Positions 8,423-17,380 are shown, counted from the stretch's first letter. The stretch is DNA of 64,000 nucleotides from an uncultured Tateyamaria sp. (GCF_947503705.1 NZ_CANNES010000009.1:1-64000); one strand, 5' to 3'. Numbers and translations: made by a program. The notes: generated by a model from the letters alone, not told the origin.

Positions 8423-8857
8423 ATGACTGATACCAACGCAACTCTGATGCACGAAAAGAACCAACCCGAGGTATTCGGGCATCTCGGCAATACCCATGCA
8501 CTCATGGCCGATCATGGCCTGGATCATGCTCTGTCGACCCTGATCGAGCTTCGCGCGTCGCAAATCAACCAGTGTGCCTATTGTGTGGCCCTGCACCTCA
8601 ACCAAGCGCGCAAGGCAGGTGTTGCACAGGCAAAGCTGGACACGCTCGTTGTCTGGCGCGAAGTGGACCATTTCTCGCCATCCGAGCAGGCCGTTCTCGC
8701 CTGGACCGAAGCGTTGACCTACCTCGATCGGGACCAGGATCTGTCAGACCTCCGGCGGGATTTGCGAAAGCACTTTTCGGATGAAGAGATCTCGGTCATC
8801 ACGGCAGACATTGGCATGATCAGTCTTTGGAATCGGGTTCAGAAATCGAAGCACTGA
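8423..8857 (+). CDS. Carboxymuconolactone decarboxylase/AhpD-like protein, 144 aa
   Basis: An AhpD-like fold with the redox motif INQCAYCVALH (CxxC followed by the conserved His), which in AhpD-type proteins supports peroxidase or thiol-disulfide activity. The following helices match the family (QAVLAWTEALTYL; the C-terminal half is helical). The start is the ATG at 8423 (MTDTNATLMHEKNQ). It is downstream of DUF6326 and followed by a strong hairpin at 8886. It probably takes part in a stress or detoxification response; the substrate is unknown. Confidence 0.88.
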   Translation: MTDTNATLMHEKNQPEVFGHLGNTHALMADHGLDHALSTLIELRASQINQCAYCVALHLNQARKAGVAQAKLDTLVVWREVDHFSPSEQAVLAWTEALTYLDRDQDLSDLRRDLRKHFSDEEISVITADIGMISLWNRVQKSKH

Positions 8858-8885
8858 CCCTGCCCTGCCCAGCAAGTATAACGAC

Positions 8886-8919
8886 GACGGTGGTGCCCGG
8901 CTCTCCGGGCACCACCGTC
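8886..8919 (+). terminator. Perfect 15-bp hairpin after the AhpD-like gene
   Basis: GACGGTGGTGCCCGG (8886-8900), loop CTCT, then its exact complement CCGGGCACCACCGTC (8905-8919). The stem is very stable but no U-run follows, so it may be a terminator of weak type or an mRNA 3'-end stabiliser. It sits 28 bases after the stop of the AhpD-like gene and before the acetyltransferase. Confidence 0.6.
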
Positions 8920-8985
8920 TAAGCGCCGGGAAATATGCCCTCCGTGACCGGAGCTGGCCGCAGATGAACGCCGAAGGAGGCGACT

Positions 8986-9459
8986 TTGAAAAACGAAATC
9001 ACGTTCGCAAGGCTCACCGAAGTTGACCCCGCCGAAATTGTCGATCACATGTCCGACCCCAAGGTCGCCGAGCACATGCCACTTCTGAACTTTGAGTGGA
9101 ACGCCAAGGTTGCCGCTGGTTTTGTCGCCAAGAAGGAAGACTGCTGGACGCGCGACGGTCTTGGGCACTGGGCGTTTCTGGTCGACGGCAAATACGTCGG
9201 ATGGGGCGGGTTTCAGAAAGAAGGAGACGAGTGGGATTTCGGGCTCGTCCTGCGACCGGACTCATTCGGTCTGGGGCGGCGCATCACAAAGACGGCCATC
9301 GAGTTCGCCACGTCAGACGACCGCATTCCGTTTGTGACCTTTCTGTTGCCGCCATCTCGCAAGAACTTGAGCGCGCTTCGTAGACTAGGAGCAAGGCAAG
9401 TTGACGAGATCGAGTACGATGGGGAGAGGTTCCTCAAATTTCGTCTTGAAACAGCTTAG
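8986..9459 (+). CDS. GNAT-family N-acetyltransferase, 157 aa
   Basis: A GNAT fold of the RimJ/RimL-like type. The central strand is LGHWAFLVDGKYVGWGGF and the acetyl-CoA region is RPDSFGLGRRITKTAIEF. The C-terminal part is LPPSRKNLSALRRLGA, where the family has the N-x-x-S-x-x-x-x-x-x-L-G element. The acceptor is unknown. The start is TTG at 8986 because GAAGGAGG lies just upstream at good spacing. It is a single-gene unit after the hairpin at 8886. Confidence 0.85.
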   Translation: MKNEITFARLTEVDPAEIVDHMSDPKVAEHMPLLNFEWNAKVAAGFVAKKEDCWTRDGLGHWAFLVDGKYVGWGGFQKEGDEWDFGLVLRPDSFGLGRRITKTAIEFATSDDRIPFVTFLLPPSRKNLSALRRLGARQVDEIEYDGERFLKFRLETA

Positions 9460-9958
9460 CTGCAGCGCGAGATCGCAATGCTCTTGGTCGCACTTTCAAT
9501 CGCCTTCACCTCAGAGCGATAACGCAAAGCTTTACGGTCCAGCGAGACTCTGTCCCTTTGCGCACGCGACAACATCATAGGGTGTCCGTGGTGGGATCAC
9601 GGCCAACCTCGGAGCTAGAGCTGCATCTGATCGGAATTTTACTCGTGCTCAGCTCAGGACGGCCCATTGCGGACCTTGGCGAGGCAGTCAAGTGCCGCGC
9701 TGCAGCTTCACCAGACCGGACTTTCGCTGCGGGTGCATGATCTCGGTACCCTCGAACTCACACATCGCGGGACAATCCCGACATTGCTGTTTGGGCATGT
9801 TGCTGACGCAGCATTCTCTCGCTCGTGCAGCAACGTTTCGGCGCTGCGTAGCACATGTCGCGAGATTGGTCGTTCACGGGTGTTGGACTCGTCCACGCCT
9901 GAAACAAGCTTTCCGCCTGTAGTCGTTTAATTGAAAGAGTGAATGAGCGGTCGATCTT
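9460..9958. other. Intergenic region with a repeat remnant
   Basis: About 500 bases between two converging genes with no credible coding frame. Around 9752-9772 it contains TCGAACTCACACATCGCGG, almost identical to TCGAACTCACAGATCGCGG near 17257. This is a dispersed intergenic repeat described under the findings. The rest shows nothing I recognise. Confidence 0.4.
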
Positions 9959-11812
9959 TTACCAATCCCTCTCACTCAGCCCCAGCTTCTTGAGCCGTGA
10001 ATAGAGTGTGGTCGGTTTGATCCCAAGCAGTGCTGCTGCACCGTCTTTTCCAGCAACCCGGCCGTTTGCTTCTTTCATACAGGCAATGATGTTCGCTCTG
10101 CGGAAATGTTCTACATCAGCTTCCGTTAGCAACGCGGAAGTCGGCAAAGCACCTGGTACAACCTGGCTTTGGATCTCTACTTGTAACTTGTTGGCTTGTG
10201 AAACAATGGCACCGCGTTCAATCACGTTTGCGAGTTCGCGTACGTTTCCGGGCCAGTGGTAGTCTTGCAGCCTGCGCATTGCGCCTTCCGTTACGATTGG
10301 CAACTTGCGCCCGAGCCGTTTGCAAGCGATGCGCAGAAGGTGAGCTGTCAGTATTGGAATGTCTTCGGGACGATCTCGCAACGGCGGACAGAAAATGGGA
10401 AATACACCAAGGTGCAGCATCAAGTCTTGTCTTAAGCGGCCCGCCTGTACGTCGCGGTCAATGTCTCGGGTCGTTGATGCGATGATGCGCAGGTCAAGGC
10501 TACGGGCACGGTCATCCCCTAAGCGGACAACCTCACGTTTCTGAAGGGCATCAAGAAGGTGCCCTTGAACTTCCAAAGGAATGTCCGCGACCTCATCAAT
10601 GAACAAGGTTCCGCCATGCGCCAGTTCCAGTTTGCCTGGCCGATCTTTCAGCGCACCGGCGAAAGCGCCACGAACCTGCCCGAACAACTCGCTTTCGATA
10701 TTCTCGGGATTCACGGCCCCAGCCTTAAGATGGATCATGGGGCGGCGCTTGCGGCTGCTTTCGTCATGAACAGCGGACGCCACAAGAGACTTGCCAACGC
10801 CGCTTTCGCCCCGGATCAGAACGTTTGTGTCCGTCGGTCCTACAAGCTCGATCTGTTTGATGATCCCCTGTATCGCCTCAGAGCGCCCGATAATGTCGTG
10901 ATGAGCGCGTTCGATGTTGATAGCTTCCTGAAGGTACGCGTTTTCCTCTTCGAGCTGATCGCGAAGGGCCGCGACCTGATCCATCGCCTCGCGCAATTTC
11001 CGTTCGCTCTCCCAGCGTTCTGTTATGTCGCGAAAGATCACCACCGCGCCGACCAGCTGGGTGCCGTCATAGATCGGGGTCGAGACATATTCGACGCGGA
11101 TCGGTTTGCCATCCTTGCGCCAGAACACCTCGTCCTCGATCCGTTTCACCTGTTCAAATCGGAAAGACTGGTAGATCGGACATTCATGTGAGGGGTAATG
11201 CTCTCCGTTCAGGTGATGATGGTGGATCTTCGAATGGATATCATGACCGAGAAGATCCTCGTTGGTCCATCCGAGCATCTCTTGAGCGGCTCTGTTCACA
11301 AAGGTTGTCTTGCCATCGGCATTGACCCCATAAATGCCCTCGCCAGCGGCGTTGAGGATCAATTGGTTTTCACGTTCGAGATCTGAAAAGAAGCTCTGCG
11401 CCCTTTGCCATTCCAGCAAACCGCCATTGTATAGGTTGCCTGCAGCGGTGTCGACAGCGCGGCGTTCGAGGGTCTCAAGGTCCAGCATGTGAAGCAGCAG
11501 CAGGGGACTTCCTTCGTGGCGAATCGACCGCCCCGTGATCTCGCTGTTAAGGGGTTTTTGATTTGCGCTTTGCAGGGTCACTCGTCGTGTCCTTGCCACC
11601 CCCCGGTGCTCGACCTCAGTGAGGAAGACAACGAACATATCCAGTCCATCGGCGATGAACGGGGCGAAATTGGTACCCGTTAGATCGTCTGCAAGCAGTG
11701 ATTGAGCTTCTGCCGTCGTGGCCAGAATGAGATCTTGGCCAAGATCAATCAGAAGGGTCGGACCAAATGCCCCGGCAAGAAAAGAATCGTAAGATGTATC
11801 GGTATCGAGCAT
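9959..11812 (-). CDS. cynF: Sigma54-dependent activator of the cyanate operon (CynF-like), 617 aa
   Basis: Three-part activator. The N-terminal sensory region includes a PAS domain (about residues 150-265, GVNADGKTTFVNRAAQEMLG) followed by a coiled coil (270-305). The AAA+ domain (about 308-545) has Walker A GESGVGKS at 335-342, Walker B LFIDEV at 403-408, and the sigma54-contact loop reading GAFAGA (382-387) instead of the usual GAFTGA. A Fis-type helix-turn-helix is at the C-terminus (KDGAAALLGIKPTTLYSRLK). It is divergent from cynABDS; the same arrangement (cynF-cynABDS) is known in Pseudomonas pseudoalcaligenes. It probably binds the two TACGA-N4-TCGTA palindromes at 11848-11879. The signal sensed is unknown but may be cyanate or nitrogen status. 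Confidence 0.85.
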   Translation of the reverse strand: MLDTDTSYDSFLAGAFGPTLLIDLGQDLILATTAEAQSLLADDLTGTNFAPFIADGLDMFVVFLTEVEHRGVARTRRVTLQSANQKPLNSEITGRSIRHEGSPLLLLHMLDLETLERRAVDTAAGNLYNGGLLEWQRAQSFFSDLERENQLILNAAGEGIYGVNADGKTTFVNRAAQEMLGWTNEDLLGHDIHSKIHHHHLNGEHYPSHECPIYQSFRFEQVKRIEDEVFWRKDGKPIRVEYVSTPIYDGTQLVGAVVIFRDITERWESERKLREAMDQVAALRDQLEEENAYLQEAINIERAHHDIIGRSEAIQGIIKQIELVGPTDTNVLIRGESGVGKSLVASAVHDESSRKRRPMIHLKAGAVNPENIESELFGQVRGAFAGALKDRPGKLELAHGGTLFIDEVADIPLEVQGHLLDALQKREVVRLGDDRARSLDLRIIASTTRDIDRDVQAGRLRQDLMLHLGVFPIFCPPLRDRPEDIPILTAHLLRIACKRLGRKLPIVTEGAMRRLQDYHWPGNVRELANVIERGAIVSQANKLQVEIQSQVVPGALPTSALLTEADVEHFRRANIIACMKEANGRVAGKDGAAALLGIKPTTLYSRLKKLGLSERDW

Positions 11813-11847
11813 CCTTTTATGCGGTCAGCAAACGCACAAAGCCGCAA

Positions 11848-11879
11848 TACGAAATTTCGTAAATTACGAGTTATCGTAA
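11848..11879. promoter_or_regulatory. Two tandem palindromes, probable CynF upstream activator sites
   Basis: TACGA-AATT-TCGTA at 11848-11861 and TTACGA-GTTA-TCGTAA at 11864-11879 share the perfect form TACGA-N4-TCGTA. Their centres are 17 bases apart. They lie about 130-165 bases before cynA and 36-67 bases before cynF, a normal place for a sigma54 enhancer. A possible -24/-12 element at 11945 (TGGCGCG-N4-TTCA) lacks the conserved GC of the -12 part, so the promoter itself is not settled. Confidence 0.6.
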
Positions 11880-12010
11880 CCTTTTCGGCTGTCAACCTTC
11901 TGCATTGCACTGAAATTAATCGAAAAATCTATTTTTTGCGTTTTTGGCGCGTGCCTTCATTTGTCGATTTCTCGCTGCCAACATGATGGAAACAACAAAG
12001 AGGTTGCATC

Positions 12011-13393
12011 ATGTCTGTCAAATCACTTGGAAATCCCTTCTCGTCTAAAACCGATCTGCGACACGCTGCAGATTGTAGCTGCCACACCTGCAGCGCATCT
12101 ACGCCAGACACCGAAGACAGCATCGACCTGTCCACATCCGAAGGCATGATGGAGCGCGCTATTGAAAGCGCGATTGTGAGGTCGGTCTTCGGCCAAAGCG
12201 ACATCGGACGCCGGTCGTTCATGGGGATGATGGGCGGATCCACAATGGCCGCAGCACTTGCGTCAGTCTTTCCGCTGAATGAGGCGAAAGCCGCGATCCT
12301 CGATGAACTTGGACCGCCTGAGAAGACAGACCTGAACATCGGCTTCGTGCCGATCACCTGCGCCACCCCGATTATTATGGCCCAGCCTTTGGGTTTCTAT
12401 GAACGCTATGGTCTGAACGCTCAGGTGATCAAAACCGCCGGGTGGGCGGTCGCCCGCGACAAGTCTCTAAACGGAGAATACGACGCGTCGCACATGCTAA
12501 CGCCGATGCCTTTGGCGATGACGCTTGGTGCCGGGTCGGTTGCGGAACCCTACATTATGCCCGCTGTTGAAAATATCAATGGACAGGCCATCGTGTTGTC
12601 AAACGAACACCTTGATAAGCGCGATCCAAGCCAGTGGAAGGGTTTCACCTTCGGCGTGCCGTTTGAGTATTCCATGCACAACTTCCTGCTGCGCTACTAC
12701 GTGGCAGAATTCGGGCTCGACCCCGATGTCGACATTCAGATCCGCGTTGTTCCGCCGCCAGAGATGGTCGCGAACCTGCGAGCCGGTAATCTAGACGGCT
12801 ATCTGTCGCCTGATCCGTTCAACCAGCGCGCCGTCTACGAAGGCATCGGCTTCATCCATGTGCTGACCAAGGAAATCTGGGAAGGCCATCCATGCTGCGC
12901 TTTTGCCGCGCCGCTGTCATTCGCAACAGAATTGCCGAACACCTACGGGGCCCTTCTCAAGTCGATCATCGACGCGACGCAATACGCTTCGGCGGCAGAG
13001 AACCGCAAAGAAATCTCAGAAGCAATAGCGCCGACCAATTACCTGAATCAGCCCGTCACGGTGATCGAACAGGTCCTGACGGGAACCTACGCCGACGGCC
13101 TGGGCGAGGTGAAGCGCGTGCCTGACCGGATCGATTTTGACCCGTTCCCCTGGCATTCTATGGGCGTGTGGATCCTGACGCAGATGAAGCGGTGGGGCTA
13201 TATCGAAGGTGATGTGGATTACCGCGGCGTGGCGGAGCGGGTTTACCTTGCCGCTGACTGTAAGAAAGTGATGGAAGACCTCGGCTATGAGGCACCGGAC
13301 ATCACCTACAAGTCGCACACGATCATGGGCAAAACCTTTGATCCTGCGAAGCCGGAAGAATACGTCAGCAGCTTCCCAATCGGGAAAGGGTAA
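12011..13393 (+). CDS. cynA: Cyanate/nitrate-type ABC transporter substrate-binding protein, 460 aa
   Basis: Periplasmic binding protein of the NrtA/CmpA/CynA family. A long N-terminal region carries three cysteines (DCSCHTC, residues 21-27). A twin-arginine signal follows (GRRSFMGMMGG, Arg 67-68, with hydrophobic AAALASVFPL and a probable cut near AKA). The mature domain has the family blocks FVPITCATPIIMAQPLGFYE, MLTPMPLAMTLGAG, FGVPFEYSMHNFLLRYY and DGYLSPDPFNQRA. It should capture cyanate (or a related anion) for CynB/CynD. It is the first gene of the operon and lies 3 bases from cynB. A folded, Tat-exported precursor is indicated by the RR motif. Confidence 0.9.
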   Translation: MSVKSLGNPFSSKTDLRHAADCSCHTCSASTPDTEDSIDLSTSEGMMERAIESAIVRSVFGQSDIGRRSFMGMMGGSTMAAALASVFPLNEAKAAILDELGPPEKTDLNIGFVPITCATPIIMAQPLGFYERYGLNAQVIKTAGWAVARDKSLNGEYDASHMLTPMPLAMTLGAGSVAEPYIMPAVENINGQAIVLSNEHLDKRDPSQWKGFTFGVPFEYSMHNFLLRYYVAEFGLDPDVDIQIRVVPPPEMVANLRAGNLDGYLSPDPFNQRAVYEGIGFIHVLTKEIWEGHPCCAFAAPLSFATELPNTYGALLKSIIDATQYASAAENRKEISEAIAPTNYLNQPVTVIEQVLTGTYADGLGEVKRVPDRIDFDPFPWHSMGVWILTQMKRWGYIEGDVDYRGVAERVYLAADCKKVMEDLGYEAPDITYKSHTIMGKTFDPAKPEEYVSSFPIGKG

Positions 13394-13396
13394 GCC

Positions 13397-14230
13397 ATGG
13401 GCACCCTTTCCTTAAACCAACGCGCGGCTTTGTTGTCGGTCTTGATGTTGGTTGTCGGCCTCCTGATCTGGGAGGCCGCCATTCCTGCCCAAAAGGCTGC
13501 TGAAGAGTTGACGGAATACGAACGCCTGACCGGCGCGGGCTCGGCCAAGGCTGGCGTGCCGCCGCCCAGTCAGGTCATTGCCAAGGCATGGGAACAACTC
13601 AGCGACCCGTTCTATGATGCTGGGCCCAACGACAAAGGCATCGGCATTCAGATCGGCTATTCGATCTACCGTGTCCTGACCGGCTATTTCCTAGCCGCCT
13701 TGATCGCTATTCCCTTTGGGTTCCTGATCGGGATGAGCCAGGTGGCATACAAAGCCTTCAACCCGTTTATTCAGGTGCTGCGCCCGATCTCTCCGCTGGC
13801 ATGGATGCCGCTTGCGCTGTTCATCATTGGCGACAGTGAAGCCTCGGCGATCTTTGTGATCTTTATCTGCTCGATTTGGCCGATGTTGATCAACACCGCC
13901 TTCGGCGTAGCTGGCGTGCGTGAGGACTGGGTAAATGTCGCCCGAACCCACGAGCTGGGGCCAATCAAGACGGCCTTCTCGGTCATCCTGCCTGCGGCTG
14001 CGCCGACCATTCTGACCGGTATGCGCATCTCGATCGGCATCGCGTGGCTGGTAATTGTGGCGGCTGAAATGCTCGTTGGCGGCACTGGTATTGGGTACTA
14101 CGTGTGGAACGAATGGAACAATCTTGATCTGACGTCCGTCGTTTTCTCAATCCTCATGATTGGTGTGGTCGGCATGTTGCTCGACGCCATGTTCGGCCTG
14201 CTGCAGCGCCGTGTCACCTACGCCGAATAA
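13397..14230 (+). CDS. cynB: ABC transporter permease of the cyanate system, 277 aa
   Basis: A BPD_transp_1-type permease with one N-terminal membrane segment, a periplasmic loop rich in Ala and Glu, then five hydrophobic segments. The EAA-like coupling motif is in [20 protein letters not shown], close to the family consensus for contact with the ATPase. Its best relatives are NrtB and CynB. It is placed between the binding protein (3-base gap) and the ATPase (10-base gap), as in other cyn/nrt operons. Confidence 0.92.
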   Translation: MGTLSLNQRAALLSVLMLVVGLLIWEAAIPAQKAAEELTEYERLTGAGSAKAGVPPPSQVIAKAWEQLSDPFYDAGPNDKGIGIQIGYSIYRVLTGYFLAALIAIPFGFLIGMSQVAYKAFNPFIQVLRPISPLAWMPLALFIIGDSEASAIFVIFICSIWPMLINTAFGVAGVREDWVNVARTHELGPIKTAFSVILPAAAPTILTGMRISIGIAWLVIVAAEMLVGGTGIGYYVWNEWNNLDLTSVVFSILMIGVVGMLLDAMFGLLQRRVTYAE

Positions 14231-14240
14231 AGGAAGTTCC

Positions 14241-15146
14241 ATGAAACCGTACTTAAGTATCGAGAAACTAACCCAAAGGTTCCCGGATGGGAACGGTGGC
14301 GAGTTAACCGTTTTCGAAAACGCTTCCTTTGGGGTCGAAAAAGGCGAATTCGTGGTCATCCTCGGCCATTCCGGCTGCGGTAAGTCAACGATCATGAATA
14401 TCCTTGCAGGGCTGGCGGATCCGACAAGTGGCGTAGTGATTATGGACGGCACACAGGTCAAAGGCCCAAGCCTTGATCGTGGCGTGGTGTTCCAGAACTA
14501 CTCGCTGTTGCCATGGCTGACGACGCTGAAGAACGTCACATTCGGGGTCAAGGCGCGGCATCCCGAGTGGACCAAGCAGCAGGTCGAAGATCACGCTGCC
14601 AAGTTCCTTGCGATGGTGGGTTTGGAGGGGGATGTGATCCACCGCAAGCCAAGCCAGTTGTCGGGCGGCATGCGCCAGCGGGTGTCGATTGCGCGCGCCT
14701 TTGCAAACCATCCCAAACTGTTGCTGTTGGATGAGCCTTTCGGCGCGCTGGATGCTTTGACACGTGGGACCATTCAGGATGAGCTGCTCAAGATCTGGGG
14801 CCAGATGGAACAGACGGTGTTCATGATTACTCATGACATCGACGAAGCGATCCTGCTGGCCGACCGCATCCTGTTGATGACCAACGGGCCAAATGCACGC
14901 GTGGCGGAAAGTGTTGAAATCACAATCCCGCGCCCGCGCAACCGAACCGAAATCGTGGAACACCCCAACTACTACGCGATCCGCAATCATTTGGTGCAGT
15001 TCCTGGGCAAGCGATCAAAGGAGCTGGCCGGACAGCCAACGGAGGTAGGCCAGACCAATGCGCCTGAAACCGTTCGGATCGACCTGACAGAGCCTACAGA
15101 AGACCCCGAAGACAAACGACCTGCCCTGAAGGCCGTGAATAGCTAA
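14241..15146 (+). CDS. cynD: ABC transporter ATPase of the cyanate system, 301 aa
   Basis: A full ABC ATPase with Walker [10 protein letters not shown]-loop [11 protein letters not shown], signature LSGGMRQRV, Walker [13 protein letters not shown] and the switch His in MITHDIDEA. It is of the NrtD/CynD/TauB type. The C-terminal tail beyond residue 245 is acidic and Pro/Thr-rich and is longer than the minimal ATPase. The start is the ATG at 14241 with AAAGGAAG upstream; the same frame is open inside cynB but without support. Confidence 0.93.
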   Translation: MKPYLSIEKLTQRFPDGNGGELTVFENASFGVEKGEFVVILGHSGCGKSTIMNILAGLADPTSGVVIMDGTQVKGPSLDRGVVFQNYSLLPWLTTLKNVTFGVKARHPEWTKQQVEDHAAKFLAMVGLEGDVIHRKPSQLSGGMRQRVSIARAFANHPKLLLLDEPFGALDALTRGTIQDELLKIWGQMEQTVFMITHDIDEAILLADRILLMTNGPNARVAESVEITIPRPRNRTEIVEHPNYYAIRNHLVQFLGKRSKELAGQPTEVGQTNAPETVRIDLTEPTEDPEDKRPALKAVNS

Positions 15147-15163
15147 GACCGGAGGAGACCAAC

Positions 15164-15631
15164 ATGAAAGACCTCGTAATGACTGAGATGATGACCAAAG
15201 AAGACGTCACCGCCATGATCCTGTCCGCCAAGAAACAGGCCGGACTGACATGGGAAGAGATCGCCGAAAAGATCGATATGTCGCCGGTGTGGACACATTC
15301 CGCAGCAATGGGAATGAACGCGTTTCCGCCCGAAAAAGCCAAGTTGATGGTGGGTGTCATGGGCCTGCCGCAGGAAGCTGAAAGCGTCTTGGCCGAAAGC
15401 CCTACCAAGATTTGGGAACAAGCCGTGCCGACCGATCCCTGCATCTACCGTTTTTACGAAATCGTTGGCGTCTATGGCCCGACCCTCAAGGCGCTGATCC
15501 AGGAAAAGTTTGGTGATGGAATCATGTCCGCCATCGACTTCGACATGACTGTGACCCGCGTTGAAAACCCAAAAGGGGATCGGGTGAAGGTCGAGATGTC
15601 AGGCAAGTACCTTGGCTATAACAGCTGGTGA
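15164..15631 (+). CDS. cynS: Cyanase (cyanate lyase), 155 aa
   Basis: Cyanase converts cyanate and bicarbonate to ammonia and CO2 through carbamate. The protein matches the family in length (about 156 aa). It has the N-terminal helix-turn-helix-like domain (LTWEEIAEKIDMSPVWTHSA) and the catalytic C-terminal domain. The three catalytic residues are present at the same numbers as in the E. coli enzyme: Arg96 and Glu99 in YRFYEIVGVYG, and Ser122 in GIMSAIDF. It is the enzymatic output of the cynABDS operon; uptake and hydrolysis together yield nitrogen. Confidence 0.97.
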   Translation: MKDLVMTEMMTKEDVTAMILSAKKQAGLTWEEIAEKIDMSPVWTHSAAMGMNAFPPEKAKLMVGVMGLPQEAESVLAESPTKIWEQAVPTDPCIYRFYEIVGVYGPTLKALIQEKFGDGIMSAIDFDMTVTRVENPKGDRVKVEMSGKYLGYNSW

Positions 15632-15637
15632 TCCGCT

Positions 15638-16102
15638 ATGACCCGTATGCCAGTGCCCCCCTTTTCCTTTGACGATGCGGTCAAGAAAGTCCGCATGGCT
15701 GAAGATGCGTGGAATACGCGTGATCCTGAAAAGGTGGCGCTGGCCTACACACCAGACACAAAGTGGCGCAACCGCTCTGAATTCCTGAACGGTCGGGACG
15801 AGGTACGCGATTTTCTGACCCGCAAGTGGTCACAAGAAAACGGGTACCGGCTCATCAAGGAAATCTGGTCGCATGGCGATAACCGCATCGCCGTGCGCTT
15901 TTCTTACGAATATCACGACACGGATAACAATTGGTTCCGCGCACACGGCAACGAGAATTGGGAATTTGACGCTAAGGGCTACATGGCCGTGCGTCACGCG
16001 TCGATTAATGACGTCGCAATCGCAGAGTCGGAACGGCTGTTTCATTGGCCACACGGACCACGGCCAGTAGATCATGCTGGATTGTCGGATCTGGGTCTGT
16101 AA
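15638..16102 (+). CDS. DUF1348 (NTF2/SnoaL-like fold) protein, 154 aa
   Basis: A small cone-shaped alpha+beta (NTF2-like) protein of the DUF1348 group. It begins with [23 protein letters not shown] and continues with [20 protein letters not shown] and a strand pair [23 protein letters not shown]. The biochemical role is unknown. It follows cynS by 6 bases and is therefore the last gene of the cyanate operon; it might handle a by-product or bind a small ligand. The operon ends here, directly against a recombinase fragment. Confidence 0.85.
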   Translation: MTRMPVPPFSFDDAVKKVRMAEDAWNTRDPEKVALAYTPDTKWRNRSEFLNGRDEVRDFLTRKWSQENGYRLIKEIWSHGDNRIAVRFSYEYHDTDNNWFRAHGNENWEFDAKGYMAVRHASINDVAIAESERLFHWPHGPRPVDHAGLSDLGL

Positions 16103-16109
16103 AGAACCA

Positions 16110-16165
16110 GCCAGCTGGACAGCCCAAAGATCGCCAACTTTACGGTAAATTTCCGTAGCCTTTGG
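16110..16165 (-). pseudogene. Short remnant of a tyrosine recombinase C-terminus
   Basis: Read on the minus strand this stretch encodes ATEIYRKVGDLWAVQL, a near copy of AAEIYRKTGNLRAVQL in the intact recombinase just beyond it (16291-16923). The similarity breaks off on both sides: no LLGH or active-site Tyr follows, and the catalytic HSLRR does not precede it. Instead the repeat sequence around 16190-16225 comes next. It is a deletion remnant of a second copy. Confidence 0.65.
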
Positions 16166-16179
16166 ACGCTGACGCCAGC

Positions 16180-16250
16180 AGGCAGCGAGAAACTCGAATT
16201 CACAGGTTGGGCTCGGCACCGACCAACGCCGCGTAAGGGGCAGGCAGCCG
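16180..16250. repeat. Dispersed intergenic repeat, copy 1
   Basis: GAATTCACAGGTTGGGCTC near 16196-16214 matches GAATTCACAGGATGGGCTC near 17085-17103, with similar flanks (CAGCAGGCAGCGAGAAACTC against CACGCAGCAAGAAAACT). The two copies flank the intact recombinase gene at 16291-16923, one on each side. Confidence 0.5.
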
Positions 16251-16290
16251 CTTTGAGATGGCGAACGGCAGGACCGTTCGCCAAGTTGAC

Positions 16291-16923
16291 TCAAATATCG
16301 ATCCGCTCTGCGATAGTCAGTGCATCTTCGAGTTCGACGCCCAAATATCGAACAGTGCTGTCGACCTTTGTGTGGCCAAGCAGCAATTGGACGGCTCGGA
16401 GATTGCCAGTTTTACGATATATTTCCGCAGCCTTAGTTCTGCGCAACGAGTGCGTGCCGTAGCCGCTCGGCTCTAGGCCAATCGCGGTCACCCAATCGCG
16501 TACAATCCGGCCGTACTGACGCGTCGATATGTGTGGCAGGTCGTGGAAGCGGCTAGGGAACATGAAACGGCCCGCGAACATCTCAGGAGATTTGACCCAA
16601 ACCAGCACAGTCTCACGTGTATTTTCTGTTAGCTCGAACTGAACAGGTCGTTTGGTCTTGCTCTGGATCACGGAAACACGTTCCCGTACCTGGTCCTCTT
16701 TTACGAGATCGCTCACCTCAAGTCTGACTAAATCACAGCCGCGCAACTTGCTGTCGATGGCAACGTTGAACAAAGACAGAACCCTGAGATTGCCCGCTAG
16801 TTCTAGCCGTGTCCGGATTGCCCAGACCTGCTTCGGTAACAGCGGCCGCTTCTGACCAATGATCCGCCCTTTGTTCCAGGCCCTGCGTTTTGGGGTAGTT
16901 GCGGGAAGTTGGACTCTTGGCAT
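16291..16923 (-). CDS. Small tyrosine recombinase/integrase, apparently intact, 210 aa
   Basis: A short integrase consisting mainly of the catalytic domain. All catalytic residues are present: Arg61 (SKLRGCDLV), Lys89 (QSKTKRPV), His158 and Arg161 (THSLRRT), His184 (LLLGHTK) and Tyr193 (VRYLG). The start is the ATG at 16923 (MPRVQLPATT), the usual N-terminus of this small family; upstream codons run into repeat DNA. It lacks a full N-terminal arm-binding domain, so it resembles the solitary recombinases scattered in alphaproteobacterial genomes. A fragment of a sister copy lies at 16110-16165. Confidence 0.85.
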   Translation of the reverse strand: MPRVQLPATTPKRRAWNKGRIIGQKRPLLPKQVWAIRTRLELAGNLRVLSLFNVAIDSKLRGCDLVRLEVSDLVKEDQVRERVSVIQSKTKRPVQFELTENTRETVLVWVKSPEMFAGRFMFPSRFHDLPHISTRQYGRIVRDWVTAIGLEPSGYGTHSLRRTKAAEIYRKTGNLRAVQLLLGHTKVDSTVRYLGVELEDALTIAERIDI

Positions 16924-17380
16924 GATTTGCCCTCCGATCCTCCCTCCGTGCCCTGTCATCAGCACCGCGCTGACGGCAAAACATAGCATATGTTGAATGG
17001 CCGCTTTCTTCACAAACGAACATTGCCCTAGATGTGGCCATTGCAGCAATCTTCTTGCTGCGTGCGCACGCAGCAAGAAAACTGAATTCACAGGATGGGC
17101 TCACTGCCGCCGTTGGGGCCCGCGCAGCATGTTCGCACTCGGGGCGCGCCTGCACCTGCATGGACGGCCCAAAGCCGACATCTAGCAGCCAACTCAGATG
17201 CTGCGGTCGCAGCCCGCTTTGCGGTCATTCGCTGCAACAGCGAAATCTGGGTTGGTTCGAACTCACAGATCGCGGACTTTGCTGCCATCCATGGATTAGT
17301 TTTGAAGGTCCGCTTGTTCCAAGTCCGAAGTGGCGGAGACGTAAATCCACGCTTTAGACGCCGCAACAGTTAGTCAACTG
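16924..17380. repeat. Intergenic region made of repeat remnants
   Basis: About 450 bases without a supported gene. It contains TGGCCATTGCAGCA near 17034 (also near 18709), GAATTCACAGGATGGGCTC near 17085 (also near 16196), and TCGAACTCACAGATCGCGG near 17257 (also near 9752). At 17331-17341 the 11-mer TGGCGGAGACG equals the 3' end of the tRNA-Ser gene at 29992 in the same orientation. The mixture looks like accumulated debris of dispersed repeats, possibly with a recombination junction. Confidence 0.5.

Noticed and set aside
11945-11959. TGGCGCG-N4-TTCA as a sigma54 promoter for cynA
   Set aside because: The -24 part is good but the invariant GC of the -12 part is missing, so I do not call it a promoter.
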